Assembly: GCA_963576735.1 (NCBI GenBank)
Contig: OY755174.1
Coordinates: forward strand, 4,650,001-4,714,000
From: Bedellia somnulentella
Lineage: Eukaryota; Arthropoda; Insecta; Lepidoptera; Bedelliidae
DNA: 64,000 nt
Direction: 5' to 3'
Under the pieces are notes generated by a model, which searched no databases, was not told where the DNA came from, and saw only the letters and a program-made list of their open reading frames with translations. Shown here piece by piece: positions 42,381 to 52,459 of this stretch. A program made the translations under genes and the position numbers. Every line of letters begins with the position of its first letter. The first letter of the stretch is position 1.

Positions 42381-43721
42381 CTATTTCACTAGAATTGATT
42401 GCTTTTTTTTTAAGCTATCTTTTTCTTTTATACGATTTGAATACTCGATATGAATGACTTCCTTTGAAATATTTTGTGCGATGTGTTTTGCTAAGTACAA
42501 TGGTCTCCCTAGATATGAATATCGTAAATCTATATAAATAACATTGTCAAACTGATGGCCTATATGTCTTATTGTATAATTTAGTTTCAGGATGTTTAGA
42601 TTTCTATTATACAGAGATTGACATAGAATAACATTTGTATGTGTTAATTTGCTTAAATAGAAATACAAGACAGAACTAAATTCCAATGGGTTAGTATCAT
42701 TTGTACCTATATTTAAAATAATAAAATCATTTTTTGTGAAGGTCTTACTGTCTTCATCAATGTGCTTCAGTAATTCTCGTATGGGAGCGTTAGATTTGAC
42801 AAGACCGAAATAATCGTACTCGGGAAAAAAATTCTTCAAGTGTTTACTTACACCTTTTCCTTGTTGGTCACCATAGTATCTTATTTTATTTATTGGTTTA
42901 CTTTTTTCGGGATGTGCTGCAGGGATATCCCCCATTTTATTTACTTCTTCGTTTTTTGTTCTTAGTGTATTTAAGGGTGATATATATGTTTTTGAGTCAT
43001 CTATAAGTAGGGTACCGAGATCTGGGATATTATTGGAAGCTGATCGTCTTTTATTGTATGTATTATAATCTGTAGTGGTAGGAGAAGTTGGCAATATGTG
43101 GCTCTGATGCAAAAGTCTGAAGTCTCTTGATAATTTATTAGTTATTGGGGTGCAGTGTTTTAGCCTGTGGCTTCTTAAGTTTCGATATTGTGGAGTGAAG
43201 AATTTAATTGGTGTAGAACTGCCAGAATTAGGTAAAGTTGACAGTTTTAAAAAGTCGATTTTCCTTTTGCATTCCTGTAGTTCTTGATTTAACTTTGCAT
43301 TTTCCAGACTTAGATCATCCACTTGATTATGTGCTATTTGTAACTCCATATTCAATTTTTTGTTCTCATCTCTTAAATCATCTAGCTCCTGACCATTTAG
43401 TAATGTGTCCGGAAGGCTTTGATATGAAGAGTTATGGAGTGCTCGGCCCATATCAGCTCTGTGTCGTCGTTGAGTGATGAAATTGCTATCCGTCTTAATA
43501 GAGCAAGTTGTAATGTCAAAAATTTCATTGGATGTCAATATCGTAGATGTCTCTTTACACAAAGAGCACAGCCAAGATTCTTCTAGTAAATCATGGTCAG
43601 CCGTAAAATTTGTTGTAGTCATACTTAGACAGTCATAGTGATAAATACCACTACATTTTATGCATTTCAGAAAACATTTACTCTCATCAACTTCGTTGTT
43701 ACAAATCATACACAAATTCAT
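42381..43721 (-). CDS. CR1-like LINE ORF1: PHD finger, coiled coil, SGNH-like domain
   Basis: 446 codons. Residues 1-60 form a PHD-type zinc finger (CMICNNEVDESKCFLKC, HYDCLSM, WLCSLCK). Residues about 110-165 are a coiled coil with leucine and asparagine repeats. The last third is an SGNH-hydrolase-like (esterase) domain with IRYYGDQQGKG and FIILNIGTNDTNP. PHD and esterase domains are known from ORF1 of CR1-like LINEs, where the protein packages the RNA. The frame stops after DSLKKKQSILVK. A run of nine A precedes this, and the frame reached by one base of slippage stays open for about 50 more codons into the ORF2 start. Confidence 0.8.
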   Translation of the reverse strand: MNLCMICNNEVDESKCFLKCIKCSGIYHYDCLSMTTTNFTADHDLLEESWLCSLCKETSTILTSNEIFDITTCSIKTDSNFITQRRHRADMGRALHNSSYQSLPDTLLNGQELDDLRDENKKLNMELQIAHNQVDDLSLENAKLNQELQECKRKIDFLKLSTLPNSGSSTPIKFFTPQYRNLRSHRLKHCTPITNKLSRDFRLLHQSHILPTSPTTTDYNTYNKRRSASNNIPDLGTLLIDDSKTYISPLNTLRTKNEEVNKMGDIPAAHPEKSKPINKIRYYGDQQGKGVSKHLKNFFPEYDYFGLVKSNAPIRELLKHIDEDSKTFTKNDFIILNIGTNDTNPLEFSSVLYFYLSKLTHTNVILCQSLYNRNLNILKLNYTIRHIGHQFDNVIYIDLRYSYLGRPLYLAKHIAQNISKEVIHIEYSNRIKEKDSLKKKQSILVK

Positions 43722-44501
43722 GATGTTTGTGGAAACAAGCCTTTATAATTATTATTTTTTATTGTTTCTTAAAATATCAATATACTGACGGTAACTTGTC
43801 AATACTAACTATCAATATCTACTCTGTGGATTAGACATTGACATTTAAAAAACAGCTGTTCTGTTAAGTTTGTTTGTTTGCCAAAATTGTTATCACAAGA
43901 GGGTATGCAATTGCGTGTTTCCTTTTTGTACTTGTAGATTTTGATGTTATTTGTTATAATTTCATTGTTTTCAAAAATTCAAAAAGTAACAGCAATTTTG
44001 TACAGTACCTTTTTGTTCAATTCTTCGTGAAATGGTGTATGTACTTCTTGCCAAAACTTGACATCAAATGGCACAAATTATATTCTCTCTAGATGAAGCA
44101 CCAAATTGGGTTTTTTGGCAATCTTAACACCTATTTTCTATTAAAAACTGGTAAGTAGAATTCTCACTTGTTTACTGTACGAGTACCGGAAGTTTGTTTG
44201 TGTGGGGTCTATGTTTGTATTTTGAAAAATAAAAGACGGCACTATTTTGTACATGAGTTTTATTGCATTATTTACTATTGACCTTTAAACAAAATCAGTT
44301 TCGTGTGAAAATTTCGAATTCATTCGTCTATTTCAGTCACATTTTTCAAAAGATGACGTATTCGTACATCTAAGTATTTTAAAGCTATAGCCTTTATTAA
44401 CAGCACAAGGTGGTTTGCTCTCTGATGTGGTCGTTTAATGTCGGAAATATTCTTTTACCTAAATTCTTTTTCAAAACAACTGCGACCATTTGAGCCAAAG
44501 C

Positions 44502-45055
44502 TTAGTCTTTGGACAAAAAACGAGGTGCCTTTCAATTTTATAGTATGCCTCAAAACTTTGGTTGATTTCCAATTGCATCTTCCAGTGGCCGCAATCCATT
44601 TTTCTCGTAGATTCGGGTCTTTAGGAAAACTGTAATGAATACGAAGAAATTAAATAAATATAACAAATTTATTACTTACTAATTCCGTAGATAACAATTG
44701 GAAATCATTCAGCGTCGCTATAGCACGACGAAATTCATAATATACTCACTCATTAACATCAGTTACTAATTTGAAAATTTTACCCTAACGACAGGGTAGG
44801 ATGAAAACGTAAATTATGGCAACACTGAGATACTGCATATTTTTAGGTTATACTATTTAAAAATTGCTCAAAATAACTAAAGAAAATGCTAGTAATCTAG
44901 TTCAACGTAATTAACATTTGAATCACTTATTTTCTGATCGCGCAATGTATTTATCTGTAGAAAAACATTAAAAAACTCACTCACTTGTGGAAAGTCAATC
45001 CTTCGATGTGTTTTTCGCTGTGGCTTCCGCAGCCAAGCACGCTACACCCAACCAT
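44502..45055 (-). pseudogene. THAP-domain N-terminus, P-like copy A
   Basis: Exon 1 (45055-44985) encodes MVGCSVLGCGSHSEKHIEG, LTFH, with donor GTGAGT. The second exon starts at 44629 after TTACAG with FPKDPNLREKWIAATGRCNW. The FHxFPKDP core, the CxxxxC pair and the Trp are THAP-domain features. A one-base gain against copy B near 44515 shifts the frame. The rest of a transposase is missing. Confidence 0.65.
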
Positions 45056-45986
45056 ACCTCACTAAATAATAACTTAAATAATGGAGTCTCTTTTGTCACA
45101 ATAACAATATACAAATGAATAAAATCTTTCTCAAAATCAAAAGAAAACCAAAATCGCTCACAAGTCGACGCTTTGTTTGTCACAATTTAAAAGTGTGACA
45201 TCAACAAAACGGGTTACGCGATAGAGATGACAATAAAGATTTGTGTCTCTTTTTAACATATAAGAACTTAAATAAGGGCTTCTCTTTTTAAAATGGATGA
45301 CGTAACATCGCTCTGTCTATAGTGTTCATAGTCAAAGGACTTAACCCATTATGGTGGCACTTTCATGTCAGAATTTATTAATCTATACTAATATTATAAA
45401 GAGGAAAGGTTTGATTTTTTGTTTGTTTGTTTGTTTGAATTGAATAGGCTCCAAAACTACTGGACGGATTTGAAAAATTCTTTCACTGTTTTGATGCTAC
45501 ACTATTCCCGAGTGACATAGGCTATATTTTATTTTCAAAAAAATTAGGGATCCTTACGTAAACTTCAAAAATGTAACCCAAGGTGTTAAAGAAATACCAA
45601 AAAAAATCCCTTTATCGCGTGCGCTGCGAAAACTATTGACAATAGAATAAAATTATGTACTACAATTTTATAGAACACATCATTATCTAAAAAAAATGCC
45701 CCGACAGCATGTCTCTAACTATTATAGTTATCTCACAACAAGCGTCATTATATAAAATTATTTAAAAATTAAATTAAAATCCTGCTTTAGAAAAGGCTCT
45801 TTATTTGTACCTATGTAATCCTTATAAAAAAACGTATATATTATTTCAGACTACTTTAATACCCTTATATTACTTTTTGAATTATTCGATTCGAACATTC
45901 CATTCGAAAGTTATCTCGAATTAAAAAAATAGATAAAACTCCGCTCGATTAGCTATGCATAGTAAGTTGTTGCAGGCATTACGAAG

Positions 45987-46349
45987 GGGTACGGGAGGCT
46001 GCTTATCAAAGAGTTAAAGCAAAATTTAATTGTAGCGACTATTATCACTGGCCCAGCAGCCGCCGGTCAATTAGCTCATATACCGAGGATACCGATGATC
46101 TCAACTGATCTACCAATTCCATTTAAACGGCTACAATTTCCGGTTAAAACATCTTTTGCTTTAACAATTAATAAGTCCCAAGGCCAAACCTTCAAATTAG
46201 TAGGGATTAACCTGCGAAAGAATTGTTTTACTCACGGTCAACTGTACGTTGGCCTGTCGCGGGTGGGAGCTCTTGAACATCAATTTATTTTGCTGCCCCA
46301 AAATACAACAACGTCAAATATTGTTTACAGGGAAGCTCTAACTCTATAA
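45987..46349 (+). pseudogene. PIF1-like helicase C-terminus of a Helitron
   Basis: Reads GTGRLLIKELKQNLIVATI, RIPMISTDLPIPFKRLQFP, then KTSFALTINKSQGQTF and HGQLYVGLSRVGALE. These are the final helicase motifs and C-terminus of Helitron Rep/Hel proteins. All upstream domains are gone. It is unlike the fragment at 24 kb in detail, so it comes from another Helitron family. Confidence 0.75.
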
Positions 46350-46435
46350 ATTGAATGGCTTTTGATGTAATTACTCATTATGAAAAATAAAAAAGATAAA
46401 AAAATATATCTAAATATAAATACAAAAAAATATAA

Positions 46436-46684
46436 CATACATACACACATATACTCACGGCTATAAATCCCTAGAAGGGGTAGCCAGAGCTAAGGAATCA
46501 GAAATTCCTCAGCCACTTTTGGAAGTTGTGTGGGGAAAAGATGGTGAAATAAAGGTTGTTGGTGATGGGTCACCAACCGCATCGCCCAAAAATCCCTCAA
46601 AAGCCCCAAAACCGTTAGTCGCCTCTTACATACACCCACCGGAAGAAATGGGGTAGTGCTATTCTAAGCCGACACTACACAGCA
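46436..46684 (-). mobile_element. SINE-A copy, full length
   Basis: ATACTCACGGCTATAAATCC to GCCGACACTACACAGC, inserted in the Helitron. Confidence 0.85.
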
Positions 46685-46884
46685 AAAAAATATAACATAG
46701 CTTAAAACTTAAAAAAAATATATTAAAATAATAATACATGTAATAAAATAAAAAACAAAATGTTAATGATAATTTATGCCCGAGCGAAGCCGGGACGGGC
46801 TGCTAGTGTTAAAATAATCAATTAAAATATAAAAACACATTTCTTCAATTTCTTGTCACCATTTTCTTAATTAACTATTAAATA

Positions 46885-46945
46885 CATACATACAATGGCT
46901 ACAAATTCCTTGAAAGGGTAGCCCGAGCTAGGGAATTACAGGAAT
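46885..46945 (-). repeat. SINE-A 3' end scrap
   Basis: CATACATACAATGGCTACAA and GGGTAGCCCGAGCTAGGGAA only. Confidence 0.55.
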
Positions 46946-47910
46946 AGGGAATTAATTATTAAACACGTTTTTGGGTAATGATTAATGATTCAAGGTCTTT
47001 TGGTAGATTCACTGGTCAACAAAAAAAACAGTTTTTGTTTGTAACATGAAAACGTTTGTCTAGTTATGTTTCAAACAGGGATAAGGATAATAGAAATAAA
47101 ATCAAAATGTTCCAAATACGTTTTTTTTTGTAATTCGGTTTTTAAACATTTTAGAAAATTTCAATATTTATTGATCAAGTGAAGTTATTCCTTTATATTG
47201 CAAAAATAAAATCGGGAAAACCTTAAGATTTTCTTCAATATTTTGCTTTTGGGACGTCTCGTTGTAATATCCAACAATAATCCGCCAGCATACGTGCTTG
47301 CACTTGCCTTGATATCTTTTTTCTATAGTAGAAATATCTTGGTGGAATCTTTTTCACCGTGTTCATCGCTAACGGCGGCGCCCAGATTTTCAGGAAAGAA
47401 GTCTAAATGTAAATGTAGAATATGAATTTTCAACGGCATATTACACCCTAAAACCTTATACGTATCCTTACCTTATCCTCAACAATACTCTTATAGTCAT
47501 TCGATCGGTGGCTTCCGAGAAAATTTTGAGTCACTTTCATAAAAGATTCCCAAGCATTTTTTTCCAAATCGCTTAGTTATTTTTAAAAATATGTCATCTT
47601 TCATTAATTTCCTGATTTGAAGACCAATAAATACACCTTCTCTAATCTTTGTTTTGCTCAGTTTAGGAATTTTTTTCTTTAAAGTATAAAAAACCATCAC
47701 AAGTCTTAGCTTAGGTAATTCAAAATTAGTAAGCACCTTTCTTGTTACAAATTTTTGTTACAAGAAAGGTGCAACTAATCTTTCTTTACCTCTGACATTA
47801 AAATTACAAACTTCTTGAGCTCTCACAATGTTCTCATACTAAAATGCATGTGTCAAAAATATAAATAGAAGTGATGGTAATGAATGATATTGAGTCTTTT
47901 GAACAGGGGT
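46946..47910. other. Intergenic stretch, unassigned
   Basis: A minus-strand open frame at 47736-47497 (79 codons, lysine-rich) lacks a recognisable motif. No other candidate is seen. It may be decayed transposon DNA. Confidence 0.35.
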
Positions 47911-48420
47911 CTACACGGTTCCTATTGGATTTTTACCGCAAATTGCTCGTAATAATTTCTTGTCAACCAAAAATATTTTGTAACAATTGGTTGAGTTACC
48001 CCATATTATGATGCCGTATCTGATTATGAATTTAAAATATCCATGATAAGCTGTCAGAGCAGCATTCTTTATCTGAAACTTTTGTGAGGCGGTATAGTGG
48101 GTGCACAATTTTATGTAATCTTTTACCCAGTGAATCAGTATGTTGTTTCCAATTTCAAATTTCATTTACAATAATTCCTAAATACTTAAAAAATGTGCAT
48201 TCATCTATTAATTGATTTCGACATAAAAACATGAGATAGCGGTTTATTGCAGTAATTTTTGAAATTGCATAAAAGCTGTTTTACTTTTTTTAATTGTTGG
48301 ACTCGAGCCACGACACAACATTTTCAGCAGATTTGTAAACCTTATGTTCCACATTATCTTTTGCCGTGATAACAATATAAATCTATAGCTTGGAGCATAT
48401 TTTGGTATTTAGTGATGTTG
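47911..48420 (-). pseudogene. CR1/jockey-like LINE fragment
   Basis: On the minus strand ALTAYHGYFKFIIRYGIIIW and GNSTNCYKIFLVDKKLLRAI match the region after the reverse transcriptase in the 39-42 kb ORF2 (AIACYHGYVASVLRYGIIFW). Truncated and frameshifted. Confidence 0.6.
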
Positions 48421-48606
48421 GGAAGATTATTTATACAGAGAATTTGAGAAACTTTTGATAACCACTTTGTACGATCTTAAAAAAACTCTCTTACTTTTCT
48501 CCTATTACATAAATCTTAAATATGCTCTTTCATTATTTTCACTTCGGATTTTATTCTTGTAAGAACGTTTTTAATTCGTAAATCCTAAAAAGTTAACTAA
48601 ATGGAA

Positions 48607-49683
48607 CCTTTTTGGTAGTGTAACGATAGAGGTAGAGATAAAAATCACCTTAAAGGTTACAAAAGTAACCTTCTGGCAACACCGACAGGGATAGTCGTGG
48701 GCAAGTCTGCAGGCAAGCTCGGGTGATGAAGTATGCTTTTTTTGAAGTCATATTCTGTTATAAAAAGTTATTATTGTGCAATGTAATATGGTCGAGGTGT
48801 GAGTGAGACAAAGATATATTACACTCTCTCTCTCTAGGTGTCGCGGCGGCGTGGCGTTGTTCTGTATTAAGAGTGTGTGGCAAAAAGATAATTAAATGTT
48901 TTTCTAAAGTTTAAGCCCTCTTTTAATTTATATTCTATCTGATTGTGGGCCCAGATAACGAACTAAAACAAAAAGTATAAAAGTTTAAAAGGAGAGTAAA
49001 TATTGTAGTGAAAAAGTGTAAAAACCGGCGAGCGTTGGCGGCACATTGGTTTTTGAGGTTAAGTCGGGAAGGAAATTACTTGTTCGAAAAAGTTCAACAA
49101 GGCAGGAAAATCTACAAGAAGGAAGAAAATGGAGTCCACACAGAACAATCACTTTACTATTAAACTGGAAGGGGCCAGAAATTGGAACATTTGGAAATTT
49201 CAAACATCCGTATTACTGCGTGGTCAAGGTGCCTACAATATAGTGGATGGAACTTTGATTAAACCTGAGGATGAAGTACAACGAAATCGTTGGGTGGCTC
49301 AGGATGCAAAAGCTCAGACTTTGTTGGTCACAAGAATGTCGGAAGAAGTAATGTTACATATAATTTCGTGTGAGACCTCAGCTAGTATGTGGCAGAAACT
49401 ACTGAGTGTCTATGAACAAAAGTCTGAAACAAGCATCCACATAATACAGCAGCGTTTCTTTCAATTCAAATACGACGAAAATTCAGATATGTCCGTATTT
49501 TTATCGAAGGTACAGGAGATGCAAAACCACTTGAAACAGCTCGGCGAAGCAATATCCGATAAGTTTGTTATTACGAAGATTCTGATGTCGTTACCGGAAG
49601 ATTATAAACATTTTGTCTCGGCATGGGAATCCGCTCCAGACGATAAGCAAACCTATAACAATCTAGTCGCTAGGTTGCTAATA
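48607..49683 (+). mobile_element. Ty1/copia element, 5' part with truncated gag (left copy)
   Basis: The gag frame from 49129 encodes MESTQNNHFTIKLEGARNWN and continues to NNLVARLLI. It is then cut off where the right copy goes on (EEERIKEKGG). Upstream, TGGGCCCAG near 48946 resembles the internal initiator-tRNA primer site used by copia elements. The 48607-48945 region before it is therefore the best LTR candidate, but its ends could not be proven. Gag builds the particle that packages the RNA; this copy is incomplete. It matches the right copy almost base for base. Confidence 0.7.
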
Positions 49684-50460
49684 GGGCTTATTCCACTTTT
49701 CCCCGTTGACAATCCCCCTCAACGGGGATAAGTGAACTTTTTGTTCACAAATCCCCGTTAACACAAATTGGAGCGTGTAATGGGGATTAGTGAACTAAAA
49801 AGTTCATTAATCCCCATTACGTTAAAAATAAAATATTCATGTAAGAATCAGGTACCTTCTATTTATTATTGGATCAGAACTCACTTATTGATTATTGTTA
49901 TAATCAAATTAAATAAAATTTAAGCTTGATTACAACACCATTTATACTAAAATCAAAATTTTTACTATTATTTACGTTTCTTCGATGATAGAGCTGTTAA
50001 TAACAAAACGTAAGTACAAACTATAAAATAAAATACAGACAGTTACTTTCAAGTAATGACTGATTTTACATTTCTTACTGCCTACAATTACAGATTAATA
50101 GTTAAATTTACTTAACTTTTTGTTAATTATGTTAGTTTTGTATTCTTGCTCAAATAGCATATCATAAAGAAGCGTAGGTATATTATTTTTAATTAATAAT
50201 TGTAACAATCTGTGATTTTACCAACTGTCAATCAATCTGTGATTTTATTATGTTATGAATATTATGTTTTAATGTATCTTTTTTAATTAATACATGTAAC
50301 AAACTGTGATTTTGTTAGGCGTGTTAAGTAAATTTAACTATTAAACTGTAATTGTAGGCAGTAAGAAATGTAAAATCAGTCATTACTTGAAAGTAACTGT
50401 CTGTATTTTATTTTATAGTTTGTACTTACGTATACATGGTGTTTACGTATACATGTATTA
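49684..50460. mobile_element. Foldback DNA between the two copia copies
   Basis: Starts with two nested hairpins: CCCCGTTGACAATCCCCCTC with AACGGGG, and AATGGGGATTAGTGAACT with its reverse complement ending near 49818. Further in, arms 50009-50116 and 50323-50431 are near-perfect reverse complements. Between the arms CTGTGATTTT occurs three times. It is non-coding. Confidence 0.65.
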
Positions 50461-51885
50461 CTATTTATAACGCTCAGCAACTGCCATCACCTTATTTTCT
50501 TTATAAAACTTGCATTCTTTTTCATCTGTCACAATAACATAACCTTTACTTGTTGCGCGGTTCACAGAGAACAAATTTGTTGACAGTTCGGGAACATGTA
50601 GTACATTATCTATGGTAGTGTCGATCCATTCGTTCCCGTTCCATACTTGTACTGCCACCTGTCCGCTGCCCTAGACACTAATTTGCGTTCCATTTCCCAC
50701 AATTACTGATTTACCTTTAACGGAACGATAAGAATCAAATAGTTCGTAATCACAACACAATGTGTTCGCTTGCACCAGAGTCCACCAGCCATTTTGTTTT
50801 ATTGAAATATGCACTAGATTCACTAAATTTGTCCATGACCACGAATGCATTACTTTTTTTGTCCTTTTTAAAACGGCACTGTTTTTTTAAATGTCCTGGC
50901 TTATTACAGTAATAACACCTCATTTCCAAATTATGATCCTTAGAGTTACGAAAATTATCAGTCTTATTAAATCGGCACTCACTTATATAATGTCCTAGTT
51001 TATTACATTTAAAACACTTGACAGTTTTCCTGTTTGTTTTTTTAGCCACGAACGCTGCCGATGATTGCGAGCTGCCGCCTTTTTCTTTAATCCTTTCTTC
51101 TTCTATTAGCAACCTAGCGACTAGATTGTTATAGGTTTGCTTATCGTCTGGAGCGGATTCCCATGCCGAGACAAAATGTTTATAATCTTCCGGTAACGAC
51201 ATCAGAATCTTCGTAATAACAAACTTATTGGATATTGCTTCGCCGAGCTGTTTCAAGTGGTTTTGCATCTCCTGTACCTTCGATAAAAATACGGACATAT
51301 CTGAATTTTCATCGTATTTGAATTGAAAGAAACGCTGCTGTATTATGTGGATGCTTGTTTCAGACTTTTGTTCATAGACACTCAGTAGTTTCTGCCACAT
51401 ACTAGCTGAGGTCTCACACGAAATTATATGTAACATTACTTCTTCCGACATTCTTGTGACCAACAAAGTTTGAGCTTTTGCATCCTGAGCCACCCAACGA
51501 TTTCGTTGTACTTCATCCTCAGGTTTAATCAAAGTTCCATCCACTATATTGTAGACACCTTGACCACGCAGTAATACGGATGTTTGAAATTTCCAAATGT
51601 TCCAATTTCTGGCCCCTTCCAGTTTAATAGTAAAGTGATTGTTCTGTGTGGACTCCATTTTCTTCCTTCTTGTAGATTTTCCTGCCTTGTTGAACTTTTT
51701 CGAACAAGTAATTTCCTTCCCGACTTAACCTCAAAAAACAATGTGCCGCCAACGCTCGCCGGTTTTTACACTTTTTCACTACAATATTTACTCTCCTTTT
51801 AAACTTTTATACTTTTTGTTTTAGTTCGTTATCTGGGCCCACAACCAGATAGAATATAAATTAAAAGAGGGCTTAAACTTTAGAA
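50461..51885 (-). mobile_element. Ty1/copia element, gag and partial protease (right copy)
   Basis: The gag frame 51658-50750 has two CCHC zinc knuckles (CFKCNKLGHYISEC and CYYCNKPGHLKKQC) and reaches the protease active site KWLVDSGASEHI (DSGA). After a break, 50658-50461 continues the protease with DNVLHVPELSTNLFSV. Integrase and reverse transcriptase are missing. The upstream leader has the same TGGGCCCAG primer-like site and a shortened LTR end. It is inverted relative to the left copy. Confidence 0.8.
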
Positions 51886-51973
51886 AAACAAAACAAAAAA
51901 AACACCAATATTGATCTTCTTTCTGCTTATAGTTCCCTAATGATGGATAAAAATACATAAATTATTAATATAT

Positions 51974-52198
51974 ACATACATATACTCATGGCTATAAATC
52001 CCTTAACGGGGTAGCCAGAGCTTTCGAATGAAAAATCAGCCACTTTTGGAAGTTGATTGAGGAAAATATGGTAATAATAAATGTTTTTGGTGACGGGTAG
52101 CAAAAATCACTTAATAAGCCCCTATATCCTTAGTCACCTCTTACGATCACCCACGGGTAAAAATGAGGTAGTGTTATTCTAAGCCGACACTACACGGC
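51974..52198 (-). mobile_element. SINE-A copy
   Basis: CATATACTCATGGCTATAAA to GCCGACACTACACGGC, with a short deletion around the B-box-like block. It is about 260 bases upstream of OBP-F. Confidence 0.75.
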
Positions 52199-52459
52199 AC
52201 GTTTATATCGAGGACTTTAAATAGATGATCGCATCATCAGCGAGCTATAAACGGAGAATGGAAATTTCATACACTTTAATTGTTCTTTGAAAATTTATAT
52301 TCTCCTACGTAAATAGTGTGTAGCAAAATTTAAGACTGTAATTAATTATTGCAGTCGCATTTATTGAAACTGCAGTGATTTTAATTTCATTTCTTTTCAA
52401 TCGGAATGTGATGATGGAAGCTTGTTTTGTAATAGTCATAAAGTTTATTTTAAATCAAC

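Larger units (their letters stand above)
38960..44201 (-). mobile_element. CR1-like LINE, near full length
   Basis: The boundaries come from copy B of the host transposon, which has TATACCC joined directly to CCCCAC. The LINE has about 480 bases of 5' leader, ORF1 (43721-42381), ORF2 (about 42314-39387), about 430 bases of 3' UTR and an (AAAT)n-type tail at 38960. No target duplication could be read with confidence. Confidence 0.85.
38508..45337 (-). mobile_element. P-like THAP transposon, copy A, split by a LINE
   Basis: Perfect 27-bp inverted repeats at 38508-38534 and 45311-45337 start CTTTGACTATGAACAC. They are flanked by the 8-bp duplication GACTTAAC (38500-38507 and 45338-45345). An 8-bp duplication and about 30-bp repeats fit the P superfamily, as does the THAP-coding exon inside. 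Comparison with copy B (56950-59021) shows that 38960-44201 is an inserted CR1-like LINE; without it the element is about 1.6 kb. It is a deletion derivative without a full transposase. Confidence 0.85.
45382..46806 (+). mobile_element. Helitron with helicase remnant
   Basis: Begins TCTATACTAATATTATAAAG and ends with the GC hairpin GCCCGAGCGAAGCCGGGACG followed by GGCTGCTAG, then T. The left neighbour base is A. The internal frame encodes the end of a helicase (separate entry). A SINE-A sits inside at 46436-46684. Confidence 0.75.

Noticed and set aside
48607..48945. A defined 5' LTR for the left copia copy
   Set aside because: The primer-site-like TGGGCCCAG fixes the right limit roughly, but no TG...CA ends or second LTR could be matched, so no separate LTR is claimed.
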